Part shown: one piece after another, positions 17,059 through 25,912 of the stretch
Position numbering within the stretch: the stretch's first letter is position 1
Layout: the number at the start of each line of letters is the position of its first letter
Assembly (NCBI RefSeq): GCF_018728565.1
Contig: NZ_JACSOI010000004.1
Location: 124,001-188,000 of the forward strand
Direction of reading: 5' to 3'
From: Zobellia russellii
GTDB taxonomy: Bacteria > Bacteroidota > Bacteroidia > Flavobacteriales > Flavobacteriaceae
Length of the DNA: 64,000 nucleotides
Notes under the pieces: generated by a model
Seen by the model: only the letters and a program-made list of their open reading frames with translations
Database searches by the model: none
Told to the model about the DNA's origin: nothing
Translations under genes and position numbers: made by a program

Positions 17059-18200
17059 AACTTTAAGCAGACAGGTTGTGGTAAATCTACAGTATGGCCT
17101 GTAAAGGATAAAAGTCCAGTATTGGCATCCCTTTTAAATACCGTAATATTATCTGTTTTTCTATTGGCTACCAGTAGAAAATTATTATCCGGTGATAAAG
17201 TAAAGTTTCTAGGCCAATCTCCCTGAACGGGTTCCGTTCCCAACAAATTTATCATGCCATTATCCGATACGGAAAAAATAGCTATACTATTATGGCCTCT
17301 ATTACTGGCGTATAAGAATTTACCATCATTGCTTAGGTGAATATCGGCACACGCATTAAATCCATCAAAATCTTCGGGCAGTGTACTTTTCTTATCAATT
17401 TTCTTGAATGTTCCCGTTTTGGGGTCAACATCGGCAGAGACAACGGAACTATACAATTCATTTATAATGAAAACCCTGTTTTTTGTAGGGTGAAAGATGA
17501 GGTGACGCGGGCCGTCTCCCGGGTCTAATTGCAGGGCTGTATGTTCTCTTTCCAGTGTGTTATTACTAATGGGGTAGGCCAATATTTTATCTATTCCTAA
17601 ATCTACGGCATAAAGAAAATTTCCATCCTTGCTAAACTTCACACAATGTGCGTGCGGCGATTTTTGATTTTTGTGGGGCCCGTTGCCCTCATGTTGGCGA
17701 GGAGTAGGCTCACCAATTATTTTTCCATCTTGATCCACGCTGTACATTACTATACCTCCAGAGCCATAATTGGCAGCGGCAAGCAAGTCTTCATTAGGAC
17801 TTAGTTCAATGTAACAGGCGCCATCGCCTTCGCTGGAAAAGTTAGAGACTTTGCTCAATTCAGTACCCTTGTCGTTCCATTCAAATGCAGATACACTTCC
17901 CGGTTTTGTTCCGTTTGAAGAATATACTCTTTTATCATCTTTTGAAAGGTATAAATAACCAGAGTTGTCCTCTTTTACCAAATGCTCTGAGTTTGTCAAT
18001 TCCCCAGTCACCGTATTAAATTCTAATTGATAGATGCCTTGCTCGTCTTCACTTGCGTGAGTACCTACCAATAGCTTCAGATTGTTTTTTTCAACCTCTT
18101 GCCCAACCTCTTTCATCGTAGTTTTTTTAGGTTCGTTCTTGCATGATACCAATGTGGTTACGAGGATAAAAAATACGATATAATTAGAAAAATGTTTCAT
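17052..18200 (-). CDS. Lactonase-family beta-propeller lipoprotein (6-phosphogluconolactonase-like)
   Basis: A 382-residue protein with a lipoprotein signal (lipobox TLVSC, C20). It is followed by a seven-bladed propeller of the lactonase/YbhE type, with repeated blades such as YLYLSKDDKRVY, GDGACYIELSPNEDLL, SPHAHCVKFSKDGNFLYAVDLG, GDGPRHLIFHP and HLSNDGKFLYASNRGHNS. Cytoplasmic Pgl acts on phosphogluconolactone. The export signal implies a different, extracytoplasmic lactone, perhaps one made by the oxidoreductases of this locus. It is the last gene of the minus-strand glycan operon, 18 bases after the GH9-like gene. Confidence 0.9.
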   Translation of the reverse strand: MKHFSNYIVFFILVTTLVSCKNEPKKTTMKEVGQEVEKNNLKLLVGTHASEDEQGIYQLEFNTVTGELTNSEHLVKEDNSGYLYLSKDDKRVYSSNGTKPGSVSAFEWNDKGTELSKVSNFSSEGDGACYIELSPNEDLLAAANYGSGGIVMYSVDQDGKIIGEPTPRQHEGNGPHKNQKSPHAHCVKFSKDGNFLYAVDLGIDKILAYPISNNTLEREHTALQLDPGDGPRHLIFHPTKNRVFIINELYSSVVSADVDPKTGTFKKIDKKSTLPEDFDGFNACADIHLSNDGKFLYASNRGHNSIAIFSVSDNGMINLLGTEPVQGDWPRNFTLSPDNNFLLVANRKTDNITVFKRDANTGLLSFTGHTVDLPQPVCLKFR

Positions 18201-18218
18201 GTTAAAATTTAGGTTGGT

Positions 18219-20162
18219 TTACTGCTTTACTTCTAATTTTAATTTCTTTTCAAAACCTAAGAAACCGTAAGATAGCTCTAAAAATTTTACTTGTGTGTTT
18301 TTTGGTATTTTGAATGTAGAAGTGAATTTCCCGGTATTTACATCGGTTTCCGTAAGCTGAATTTTTTCAACTTTCTCACCTTTTTTCAAGAGTACCCAAC
18401 CTTTATCTATGGCATTTCTATCAATATTTAAGGCGGCATTTAGTTGTATGGTAATGGTTTGACCAGGTTCTACAGATGAGATTTCCTTATTAAAATTACC
18501 ATCAAAAACTTTAAGTTTATGGCTGCCTAATGTTGAAAAGGTTAGAGTGGCTTGCCAACCCCTGTTAGAAATACCCCAGCCCTCGGTTGCATAGGCATTC
18601 TTACCAAATACCCGTCCTTCGTTTTTTCCTTCAATGGCCTCAACTTTTTCTGCAATAGGAAATTGACTATCCAGAGGGGAACCATCCAATGTGCCTCTAA
18701 CTTTGCCTAATTCTCCATAACCATGTGGGTGGGACTGTGGCCAACCTTTTTCAACTCCATCCCAATACCCGTCAATTTTTACACGCGCTTCGCTTTTATT
18801 GCTCAGATGTGTTCCTACCGGATTAACTCCAAAAACAAAATCGGTTTGGGCCCAACCCAATGCTCGTAATTCAGGGTCTTTCAATAGATGGGCTATAGCG
18901 AACATAGAACCGCCTAGGGCAGGTGCGCCACCTAATTCCTTGGTTTTGGGGTGTGCCCATTCCGTTTCGCTATGTTTGCGGTATTTCCAGAAATTATTGC
19001 TTTTTTGTTTCATGTGTAGGGCCCAGGCTTCCAATTTTTCCTTGGTACCGTCAGGGGCTTTGTCAGGGGCCAGTAATAAAAAGAAAGACAATGCCTGTGG
19101 AGTAATATGTTCGGCATTTCTAATCCACCACATATGGCGAGGATTGTTAAAATCCCAGTTCCTTATAATATCGGAAGCACCGGATTGTGCATATTTTAGG
19201 AACTTTTCAGGAGAACCGTTCTTTTCATGTCTTTCGGTCTCGTACATGAACAGATTACGAAAGACCGACTGCCCGTAGGCATTGCCCATTTCATTAAACT
19301 CCTGAAAACCTTCATCTACCCATTTGGTACTATACGTCCAAAAACGCACAACCTCGTGCCGGTCATAGGCTTCCCAATTGTCCAAACAGGCTTTTCTGTA
19401 TTTTTGATAGGTATCTTCCGCCAGATACGGTTTTAAAAAGGAATGGTAGGCCGCACAAACCGCTGCCAATTGGTCTAAAGTATTCCAATAGTCATAGGTC
19501 ATTCTCGGTTGCCCTTGGTAACCCAAAGTACCGTGACGGGTTTTTACGGGGCCGTTATAGTCCACGTATTTATAGGCAAATTCGGCATGCCAAAGAATAA
19601 GGTCTATAAGATCCGCCACTTTCTTGTCACCTAATTCCGTTTTCCAATTATCAAAAAGGGCGGGATTACTGGCGTATTGTAATATTTCAAAGATAGTTTC
19701 TAGTCCGTATGCTCCACCATCGCGGGTTGGACCACCACCGTATACGGCAGCCATATCATAGGTTTCCAAATTGGAAAACCCTCTGGCGTCTACAAAAAAA
19801 TCGTATGCTAGTTTTGAAGAAGCCGTTTCCATAAGATGATCGGCCACTAAAAAAGGAACTGAACTGCCGTGACCATCAACTTTAATCACATATTCTACAT
19901 TTGAGCCTGTAGGATTAAATCCTGAAAACCACCCTTCATTATTCAGCATTTCGCCTTCAAAAACAACTTTGGATGTAGCAGTGTTAATTAATTGAAACGG
20001 AGTGCCATTTTCAGCGCCATAGCAAACAAAACGTTTGGACTCCCCTAAATTATAACCCAATTGGTTGACATAAGGTTCATACTTTTTTAAATCAGAGGTC
20101 GTTTCTTGTGCGGTACAATAGGTAGAGGCACATAATAAGGCAGCTAACAGTATTCTTTTCAT
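18219..20162 (-). CDS. GH9-like secreted protein with N-terminal cellulase Ig-like domain
   Basis: A 647-residue protein with a Sec signal (MKRILLAALLCASTYCTAQ). The N-terminal domain starts YVNQLGYNLGESKRFVCYG, the hallmark of the CelD_N Ig-like module that precedes GH9 catalytic domains. An (alpha/alpha)6-type helical region follows and ends with DFVFGVNPVGTHLSNKS, similar to the GH9 region around DxxxGxNP. The usual GH9 base motif DAGD is not obvious; GGGPTRDGGAYG stands near that place. A C-terminal beta domain (about 550-647) follows. A cellulase is unexpected in a galactan locus, so a new specificity or a non-catalytic role is possible. Confidence 0.75.
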   Translation of the reverse strand: MKRILLAALLCASTYCTAQETTSDLKKYEPYVNQLGYNLGESKRFVCYGAENGTPFQLINTATSKVVFEGEMLNNEGWFSGFNPTGSNVEYVIKVDGHGSSVPFLVADHLMETASSKLAYDFFVDARGFSNLETYDMAAVYGGGPTRDGGAYGLETIFEILQYASNPALFDNWKTELGDKKVADLIDLILWHAEFAYKYVDYNGPVKTRHGTLGYQGQPRMTYDYWNTLDQLAAVCAAYHSFLKPYLAEDTYQKYRKACLDNWEAYDRHEVVRFWTYSTKWVDEGFQEFNEMGNAYGQSVFRNLFMYETERHEKNGSPEKFLKYAQSGASDIIRNWDFNNPRHMWWIRNAEHITPQALSFFLLLAPDKAPDGTKEKLEAWALHMKQKSNNFWKYRKHSETEWAHPKTKELGGAPALGGSMFAIAHLLKDPELRALGWAQTDFVFGVNPVGTHLSNKSEARVKIDGYWDGVEKGWPQSHPHGYGELGKVRGTLDGSPLDSQFPIAEKVEAIEGKNEGRVFGKNAYATEGWGISNRGWQATLTFSTLGSHKLKVFDGNFNKEISSVEPGQTITIQLNAALNIDRNAIDKGWVLLKKGEKVEKIQLTETDVNTGKFTSTFKIPKNTQVKFLELSYGFLGFEKKLKLEVKQ

Positions 20163-20192
20163 CAGTCTTTTTATTACTTGTATTAGGAATTT

Positions 20193-21680
20193 TTACTCGT
20201 TTACTGCGTATTGAACCCTTAATTGAGCAAGCTCTTTTTTCATTTCCGAAATTTGCTTCGCCATGGTAGATGAGTTGAATATATTATTCATTTCCGAAGG
20301 GTCTTTTTCCAAATCATAAAATTCCCATTCTTCTCCATTAGGAACATCTTCCCCATAAAAACGAATGAGTTTATAACGTTTATTGGCAATCCCTTCATGA
20401 CGGCGTACGGCATGTGCTCCGGGATACTCATAATAGTGGTAGTACATAGACTTACGCCAGTCCTTAGGTGCTTTCCCTTTTAAAAGAGGAACGACACTTT
20501 TGCCCTGCATATCATCTGGAATGGGTGCATCGGCCAAATCAAGAAAGGTCTCTGCAAAATCAATGTTCTGCACTAAATCGGTATTTACGCTTCCCGGTTT
20601 AACGGTACCTGGCCACTTCACAATAAGTGGTGTTCGGAATGATTCTTCATACATAAAACGCTTATCGAACCAACCATGTTCTCCCATGTAAAAACCTTGG
20701 TCCGAGGAGTATATGACAATAGTGTTTTTATCCAACCCTTGCTCTTTAAGCGATTTCATTATCTGTCCTACACTCTCATCAACAGACCAGATACAGCGTA
20801 GATAATCTTTCATGTAGGTCTGGTATTTCCATTTAACAAGGGCTTCACCTTTTAAATTATCTTGGGCAAACTTTGCAAAACGCTCCTTATACCTTGGGTC
20901 GTTCGCGTAGCGATCACCTTCGGCCTTTAAATCAATATGGGTGTTCATGCTTGTGGCAATATCCATTTCTTGTTTGTGGGCAGCTGTAGTGCGTGTGGCA
21001 TAATCGTCAAAAAAATTGTCCGGCTCGGGAATTTCTACATCTTCATATTTGCTCATATAGCGCTCTGCGGGGTCCCAGTTACGGTGTGGGGCCTTATGGT
21101 GAACCATCATCATAAACGGTTTGTCCTGATCACGTTCGTTTTCCAACCAGTTTAGGGCACGGTCCGTAATTACATCGGTTACATATTGACCCTTGTAGTT
21201 GGTATCACCTTCTTCGGTAATAAAGTCAGGATTGTAATACTTTCCTTGTCCGGGTAGTACCTCCCAATAATCAAAACCTTGCATTTTTCCGGGAAGGTGA
21301 ATTTTTCCGATCATAGCAGTTTGGTAACCATTGGTGCGCAGTATTTTTTGAAACTGCTGTTGGTCATGGTCAAAAATGGTGTTCTTGGTATTGTCCAATT
21401 TCTTATGAAGATGGCTCATTTTCCCTGTTAATAAGGTGGCTCTACTTGGAGCACAAATTGAGTTTTCAACATAGGCTTTGTCAAACCGCATCCCTTCTGC
21501 CGCCAATTTATCAATATTTGGGGTAGGATTTAGGCTTTGTAACCTACCACCGTAGGCCCCAATAGTTTGGTAGGAGTGATCATCGGAAAAAATCCAGACA
21601 ATGTTAGGCTTCTTTTCTTGAGCAATGGAGAGTAATGGTAGCAGGTATGCCGCTAGCCAAATAAGTTTGTTAAGTTTCAT
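20193..21680 (-). CDS. S1-family sulfatase (C-A-P-S-R)
   Basis: A 495-residue protein with a Sec signal ending LLSIAQ. The formylglycine motif CAPSRATLLTG has the modified residue at C76, and the metal site FSDDHS is at residues 31-36. Further along are the usual MIGKIHLPG, HHKAPHRNW and SSDQGFYMGEHGWFDKR segments. It should hydrolyse sulfate esters on an oligogalactan in the periplasm or outside, once matured by a sulfatase-maturating enzyme encoded elsewhere. Overall pattern and length suit an exo- or endo-sulfatase of the choline-sulfatase/iduronate-sulfatase-like branch. Between the other sulfatase and the GH9-like gene, in one operon. Confidence 0.95.
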   Translation of the reverse strand: MKLNKLIWLAAYLLPLLSIAQEKKPNIVWIFSDDHSYQTIGAYGGRLQSLNPTPNIDKLAAEGMRFDKAYVENSICAPSRATLLTGKMSHLHKKLDNTKNTIFDHDQQQFQKILRTNGYQTAMIGKIHLPGKMQGFDYWEVLPGQGKYYNPDFITEEGDTNYKGQYVTDVITDRALNWLENERDQDKPFMMMVHHKAPHRNWDPAERYMSKYEDVEIPEPDNFFDDYATRTTAAHKQEMDIATSMNTHIDLKAEGDRYANDPRYKERFAKFAQDNLKGEALVKWKYQTYMKDYLRCIWSVDESVGQIMKSLKEQGLDKNTIVIYSSDQGFYMGEHGWFDKRFMYEESFRTPLIVKWPGTVKPGSVNTDLVQNIDFAETFLDLADAPIPDDMQGKSVVPLLKGKAPKDWRKSMYYHYYEYPGAHAVRRHEGIANKRYKLIRFYGEDVPNGEEWEFYDLEKDPSEMNNIFNSSTMAKQISEMKKELAQLRVQYAVNE

Positions 21681-21725
21681 ATAGTTGTGATTTTATTTGT
21701 TCTAAAAAATGATGGGAGAATGTTT

Positions 21726-23177
21726 CTACAATTTGCCTATTTCCCTATTTTCGGTTCCGTATTCAATAGCTACGTTTAGGTCACCCAATTCTTTACGGGC
21801 CTTTTCTACAATGAGCATAAGTTCCTTTACTTTTTCTGGGTGATACGCTATTACGTTATATCTTTCCCCTGGATCGCGCATCATATTGTAAAGTTCGGGC
21901 TGCTCTACCACTGTTTTTATTCTTTTTCCGCCGTGGCCATCATTACCACTTTCGGTATTATAGCTACTGTAAGTGTGGGGCAATACCAGTTTCCAATTAC
22001 CTTTTCGAACTCCGTTCAAGTTGTTCTTTCCATGATAGTATAATATGGTGTTACGAGGTGTTTCTGAAAATTGTCCTTTCCAGAGCGATGAGATATCTAC
22101 GCCATCTATTTTATGGCTGGATAATTTTCCGTTGGTAATCGCGGCGAAAGTAGGGAGCAAATCTACGGCACATGCCAATTTATGGGTCACCGTTCCTTCT
22201 GGGGTATTCCCAGGCCAGCGAATGATAAAAGGAACCCGTTGCCCACCTTCCCAGCTTGTGGTTTTTCCTTCTCTAAGCCCTCCAGAAGAACCTGCGTGGT
22301 TACCGTAGTTTAACCACGGCCCATTATCCGTAGTAAAAATAAAAATGGTGTTGTCTGCAACGCCATTTCGTATTAAGGCTTTATCAATTTCTCCCACAGA
22401 CCAGTCAATTTCCATCATAACATCACCATAAAGGCCTTGTTCACTTTTTCCTCTAAATTTATCGGAAACCCCTAACGGAATATGCGCCATGGTGTGCGGT
22501 ACATAAAGAAAAAAGGGTTCGTTGGCATTTTTGTCTATAAAATCCACTGCTTTTTCCGTGTATAGGGTGGTTAGTTTATCCTGATCTTTTAAACTTTCAA
22601 CGTAGGCAATAGTTTTGTTGCCTTCTATGATGGGAAGCTTTGGAAATTTGGCCCTGTTTTTTTCTTCGGTAAGGTGTTCTCCCGTTGCACTGTCATGTGG
22701 CCACATATCGTTGGAGTAGGGAAGGCCCACAAATTCATCAAAACCGTGTTGCAGCGGTAGAAATTCTTTTTGCCATCCCAAGTGCCATTTTCCAAAACAG
22801 GCGGTTTTGTAATCCTGTTCTTTGAACATTTCGGCAATGGTAAGCTCGTCTTTTTTCAAACCTATTTTATGATGTGGGAAAAGCGCACCGGAAAATCCTA
22901 TTCTATTTGGGTAACATCCGGTCAAAATTCCAGCTCGTGAGGCACTACAGACGGGTTGTGCCGCGTAGTAATTTGTAAAACGTGTGCCTTTGGCGGCCAG
23001 TTGGTCTATATTAGGTGTTTCAAAACCGGTGGCTCCATATACACCCACATCTCCGTAACCTTCATCATCTATAAATACAAGAACAACGTTGGGGCGTTCT
23101 TTATTTTGATTTTGGGCGATGGCTAAATTAAAAGAAAGTAAAGCGGCAAAAGCGAGAAAAATAAATTTGTTGTACAT
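21726..23177 (-). CDS. S1-family sulfatase (C-S-A-S-R)
   Basis: A 483-residue protein with a Sec signal (FAALLSFNLAIAQ). The formylglycine motif is CSASRAGILTG (C77) and the metal site is VFIDDEGYGDVG. The rest follows the arylsulfatase A-like pattern: CFGKWHLGW, PHTMAHIPLG, FTTDNGPWLNYGNHAGSSGGLREGK across the second metal site, and VPFIIRWPG. It would remove sulfate from the algal galactan. It starts after a 168-base gap containing a long inverted repeat, so a secondary promoter may drive the last four genes of the locus. Confidence 0.95.
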   Translation of the reverse strand: MYNKFIFLAFAALLSFNLAIAQNQNKERPNVVLVFIDDEGYGDVGVYGATGFETPNIDQLAAKGTRFTNYYAAQPVCSASRAGILTGCYPNRIGFSGALFPHHKIGLKKDELTIAEMFKEQDYKTACFGKWHLGWQKEFLPLQHGFDEFVGLPYSNDMWPHDSATGEHLTEEKNRAKFPKLPIIEGNKTIAYVESLKDQDKLTTLYTEKAVDFIDKNANEPFFLYVPHTMAHIPLGVSDKFRGKSEQGLYGDVMMEIDWSVGEIDKALIRNGVADNTIFIFTTDNGPWLNYGNHAGSSGGLREGKTTSWEGGQRVPFIIRWPGNTPEGTVTHKLACAVDLLPTFAAITNGKLSSHKIDGVDISSLWKGQFSETPRNTILYYHGKNNLNGVRKGNWKLVLPHTYSSYNTESGNDGHGGKRIKTVVEQPELYNMMRDPGERYNVIAYHPEKVKELMLIVEKARKELGDLNVAIEYGTENREIGKL

Positions 23178-23345
23178 GTAAACGGTGGTTTGGTAGTTTG
23201 TGTTCTTTAAAAGAGACTATTCTAAAGGAATAAAGCGTCTAATGAAGCCCTGTTCTCTAAAATAGTCCCTTGCTAAATTTAAGATAATTATTACGTATTT
23301 ACCACGGTTTAACAACTGTATGTTAGACTGTTATAATCAAGCGTT
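23178..23345 (-). promoter_or_regulatory. Intergenic region with inverted 13-base elements before the CSASR sulfatase
   Basis: GACTATTCTAAAG (23215-23227, plus) reappears on the minus strand as GACTATTTTAGAG (plus 23255-23267), with two mismatches. The two face each other 27 bases apart, 38-90 bases upstream of the sulfatase start. They may be paired regulator sites or the arms of a large RNA stem. This is the longest gene-free gap inside the glycan operon. Confidence 0.45.
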
Positions 23346-24647
23346 TTATCGTCCTTCGGGATTGAGATTTTTATGAGGTGCCTGAGCAAAATAAACTTCG
23401 GGTTTATGATATACCCCTGTTTTTTTATACAAGGGATCATCTACATCAAGGCTTAGGTCACAGTCAAATCTTGCCATAATGGAATAGCCTTTCTTGGGTG
23501 TACTTCCGGCATTTGTAAAATGGCAAAGTCCCCAAGTAATACCTCTTCCGTTCCCGGAATCAGTAAAGGCATCTGCAGCAAAAGGAGCTGCGGCCGTTGG
23601 GGCGAAAGAAACTACGGAAGCAATTTCAAAATTAACGCCATCTTTGGCATATTGCATAGTGTACCTTTCATTTCCATCTTTTATGGCCAATGTAGCTACG
23701 CCTTCCTTAAACGGAAAATAAGTGGTTTCGTGTCCGGAAGTCATTACCGGGTTTAGAGGGTGTTTTTCAAATGGCCCTAACGGGTCCTCGGCAATGGCTA
23801 GACCATGACCAACGGCATATTTATCACGAATGTCCGGCCACTTGTTGTATGCGGCTTTATAATACAGGTGAATTTTGCCATTATAGACTATAGGCTGAGG
23901 ATCGTGCGTAGCATCTTGGTCCCATTCGCCTTTCTTTCCGAAAGGAACTACGGAATCACCCCCATGTGTCCATGGCCCATCAGGTGAATCTGCATAGGAT
24001 ACTGATACCGGACACCAATCACCTCTTAGCCCGCTAGGTTCGTTAAAGGCTTGGTAGTAGAGGTAGTACTTTCCTTTCCAGACCAGAATATCCGGTGTAG
24101 CAACGGAACGCCATCCAGCTTTTGGTTTTTCGGGTCTTTTAATGGCTATCCCTTCTTCTTTCCAAGTGGTGCCGTCCGTACTGGTGGCATACCAAATGTC
24201 GCACAAATCCCAATCCGTAGAAGGAATTTCATCGGTGGCTTCGCTGGCTCTGTTCCAACCAATAGGTGGTGTTTTGGTATCTCTCTTGGTATAGTATAAA
24301 TAATATTTCCCATCTACAAAAATAGGCCGTGAAGGGTCACGTCTAGAAACGGTTCCATCCCCATTGCTATAATCAAAACCTTTTAATTTTGTGTATTTGA
24401 ATTGAGAGAATAGCTCATTGTCCTGAACGCGGGGAGCAGGATAACTGAACATCCGTTCTGCAGCTGCACTCAAAGGCATGTCCGGTTTTTCGGCAGGCAT
24501 TTTATGAGGGAAAACCTTATGTTCCTTAGTTGCAGAATCTCCCATTGAAGCCGAATTGGCCTCTGTTTTTTGGTCTGAACAAGCAATAAGCGAGGCTACC
24601 GCAAAAAGACTTAATGTAGATCGCTTTAAAAAAGGCTGGACTTGCAT
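23346..24647 (-). CDS. GH117 family 3,6-anhydro-galactosidase-like lipoprotein
   Basis: Taking the ATG at 24647 (433 residues) gives a clean lipoprotein signal, STLSLFAVASLIAC. The longer ORF begins at 24692, only 1 base from the previous stop, and lacks a proper signal. It is a five-bladed propeller with the GH117 signatures LKGFDYSNGDG, VSRRDPSRPIF, WRSVATPDILVWKGKYYLYY, THDPQPIVYNGKIHLYYK and SGHETTYFPFKEG, so the Asp-Asp-Glu/His set is retained. GH117 enzymes remove alpha-1,3-linked 3,6-anhydro-L-galactose from agar-type oligosaccharides; some clades are inactive on agar, so its exact sugar is uncertain. A paralogue lies at 60582-61844. Confidence 0.92.
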   Translation of the reverse strand: MQVQPFLKRSTLSLFAVASLIACSDQKTEANSASMGDSATKEHKVFPHKMPAEKPDMPLSAAAERMFSYPAPRVQDNELFSQFKYTKLKGFDYSNGDGTVSRRDPSRPIFVDGKYYLYYTKRDTKTPPIGWNRASEATDEIPSTDWDLCDIWYATSTDGTTWKEEGIAIKRPEKPKAGWRSVATPDILVWKGKYYLYYQAFNEPSGLRGDWCPVSVSYADSPDGPWTHGGDSVVPFGKKGEWDQDATHDPQPIVYNGKIHLYYKAAYNKWPDIRDKYAVGHGLAIAEDPLGPFEKHPLNPVMTSGHETTYFPFKEGVATLAIKDGNERYTMQYAKDGVNFEIASVVSFAPTAAAPFAADAFTDSGNGRGITWGLCHFTNAGSTPKKGYSIMARFDCDLSLDVDDPLYKKTGVYHKPEVYFAQAPHKNLNPEGR

Positions 24648-24693
24648 AGATGTGATTTTATAGTTTAAATTGTGTTTGTTTTTAAATACCATT

Positions 24694-25845
24694 TTAATGG
24701 ACCGTTTTCTCGATTTTCAGAGGAATCTGAATATTGAACGACTCTCTAACACCATTTGCATCAAGAGTGTCCGCAGCACATAACAGGGCTATAGGTTCCC
24801 CATTTTCCGTATATACCTGTGGGCGTTCCAAATGAACAAATTGTTGAGTTCTTCCGTTTTCCCATTCCACGATACGCTTGGATATATCAAAATTTTTGGC
24901 CTTTTCCCATTTAATACCATCTTCGGAGTCATAATGTACTAATGAGAAGTCACGTACTTTACCTACGTGTTTTATACGTTTTACAATGGCTCTAAATTTA
25001 CCATCCTGATACCAGATATAAGGGTCTTCGGCAGGAAAACGTTCGCCTTCAAAAGTAAAAACGGGATCTGGATATTTCTTGAAGGGTCCGGTTGGGGAAT
25101 CGGCAATGGCCACCATATGAACAACAGGTCCACCTGCTGGTAGCGCATGGGTTTTACCAACGGCCTTATACACCATTAGGATTTTGCCATCGGGCATTTG
25201 ACAGACCGATGGATTGGATGTCATTAATGCATCATGTGCATCCTCGTTGGGAGAAACATCTAAAACAGGCTTATCAAATCTTTTCCATGGTCCGTTGGGT
25301 GAATCCGCTACGGCAACACCTATACGTTGGTTGTTACGGTGCATCCAGTTAATCTTAGGTTTACCGGGAACACTAACAATTTTTTTGTCTCCGGTATTAC
25401 CCATATAATACAGGTAGAATTTTCCGTTAAATTCATGAACAGTTGGGTTATGGGTCGTAGAACCATCCCAAAATTCTGCACCACGGTCCGGTAGGGTAAC
25501 GTCTTTGTGTTCAAAAGGACCAAAGGGCGATTCTGATACCGCATGGGCAACTTCGGAATAGTTTACCCATTCCCAACCAATATTTTTTGGCCATCTGGAA
25601 TAGAACATGTGGTAAAGACCGTCTTCGCCCTTTACCATAGAGCCGCCCCAAATACTAAGGCTGTCATTGCGGAATACGGATTTTTCAGCGACTTTTCCAA
25701 ACTCAATTTTGTAGTCGGGTACTGCATTGCTGTTGGATGCTTCTTCTTGTGATGCACTGTTTTCTGCACCTGTTTTTTTCTCGGTTTTACATGAAACGAG
25801 TAAACATACGATTGCAAAGGCTGCAATTAAATTCGTTTTTTTCAT
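24694..25845 (-). CDS. GH43-like five-bladed propeller glycosidase lipoprotein
   Basis: With the start at 25845 the protein has 383 residues and a lipobox LLVSC; the ORF extends upstream to 25872 without adding a better signal. The blades read SLSIWGGSMVKGEDGLYHMFYSRWP, here split as IWGGSMVKG and YHMFYSRWP, then TTHNPTVHEFNGKFYLYYMG, LMTSNPSVCQMPDGKIL, PAEDPYIWYQDGKFR and HLERPQVY. The repeated acidic N/D-P-x-V/I blades are typical of clan GH-F/J-like propellers. It shares blade patterns with the C-terminal part of the 56227-58716 protein (VAHAVSESPFGPF against VAHVVSETPTGPY). It probably trims an exo-linked sugar; not a standard GH117. Confidence 0.8.
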   Translation of the reverse strand: MKKTNLIAAFAIVCLLVSCKTEKKTGAENSASQEEASNSNAVPDYKIEFGKVAEKSVFRNDSLSIWGGSMVKGEDGLYHMFYSRWPKNIGWEWVNYSEVAHAVSESPFGPFEHKDVTLPDRGAEFWDGSTTHNPTVHEFNGKFYLYYMGNTGDKKIVSVPGKPKINWMHRNNQRIGVAVADSPNGPWKRFDKPVLDVSPNEDAHDALMTSNPSVCQMPDGKILMVYKAVGKTHALPAGGPVVHMVAIADSPTGPFKKYPDPVFTFEGERFPAEDPYIWYQDGKFRAIVKRIKHVGKVRDFSLVHYDSEDGIKWEKAKNFDISKRIVEWENGRTQQFVHLERPQVYTENGEPIALLCAADTLDANGVRESFNIQIPLKIEKTVH

Positions 25846-25912
25846 ACTGTTATAGCACTTTTGGTAGGCCAATCTTTTTACGGAAACTTGGCCAGTTGTT
25901 TGTTATGGTTTA

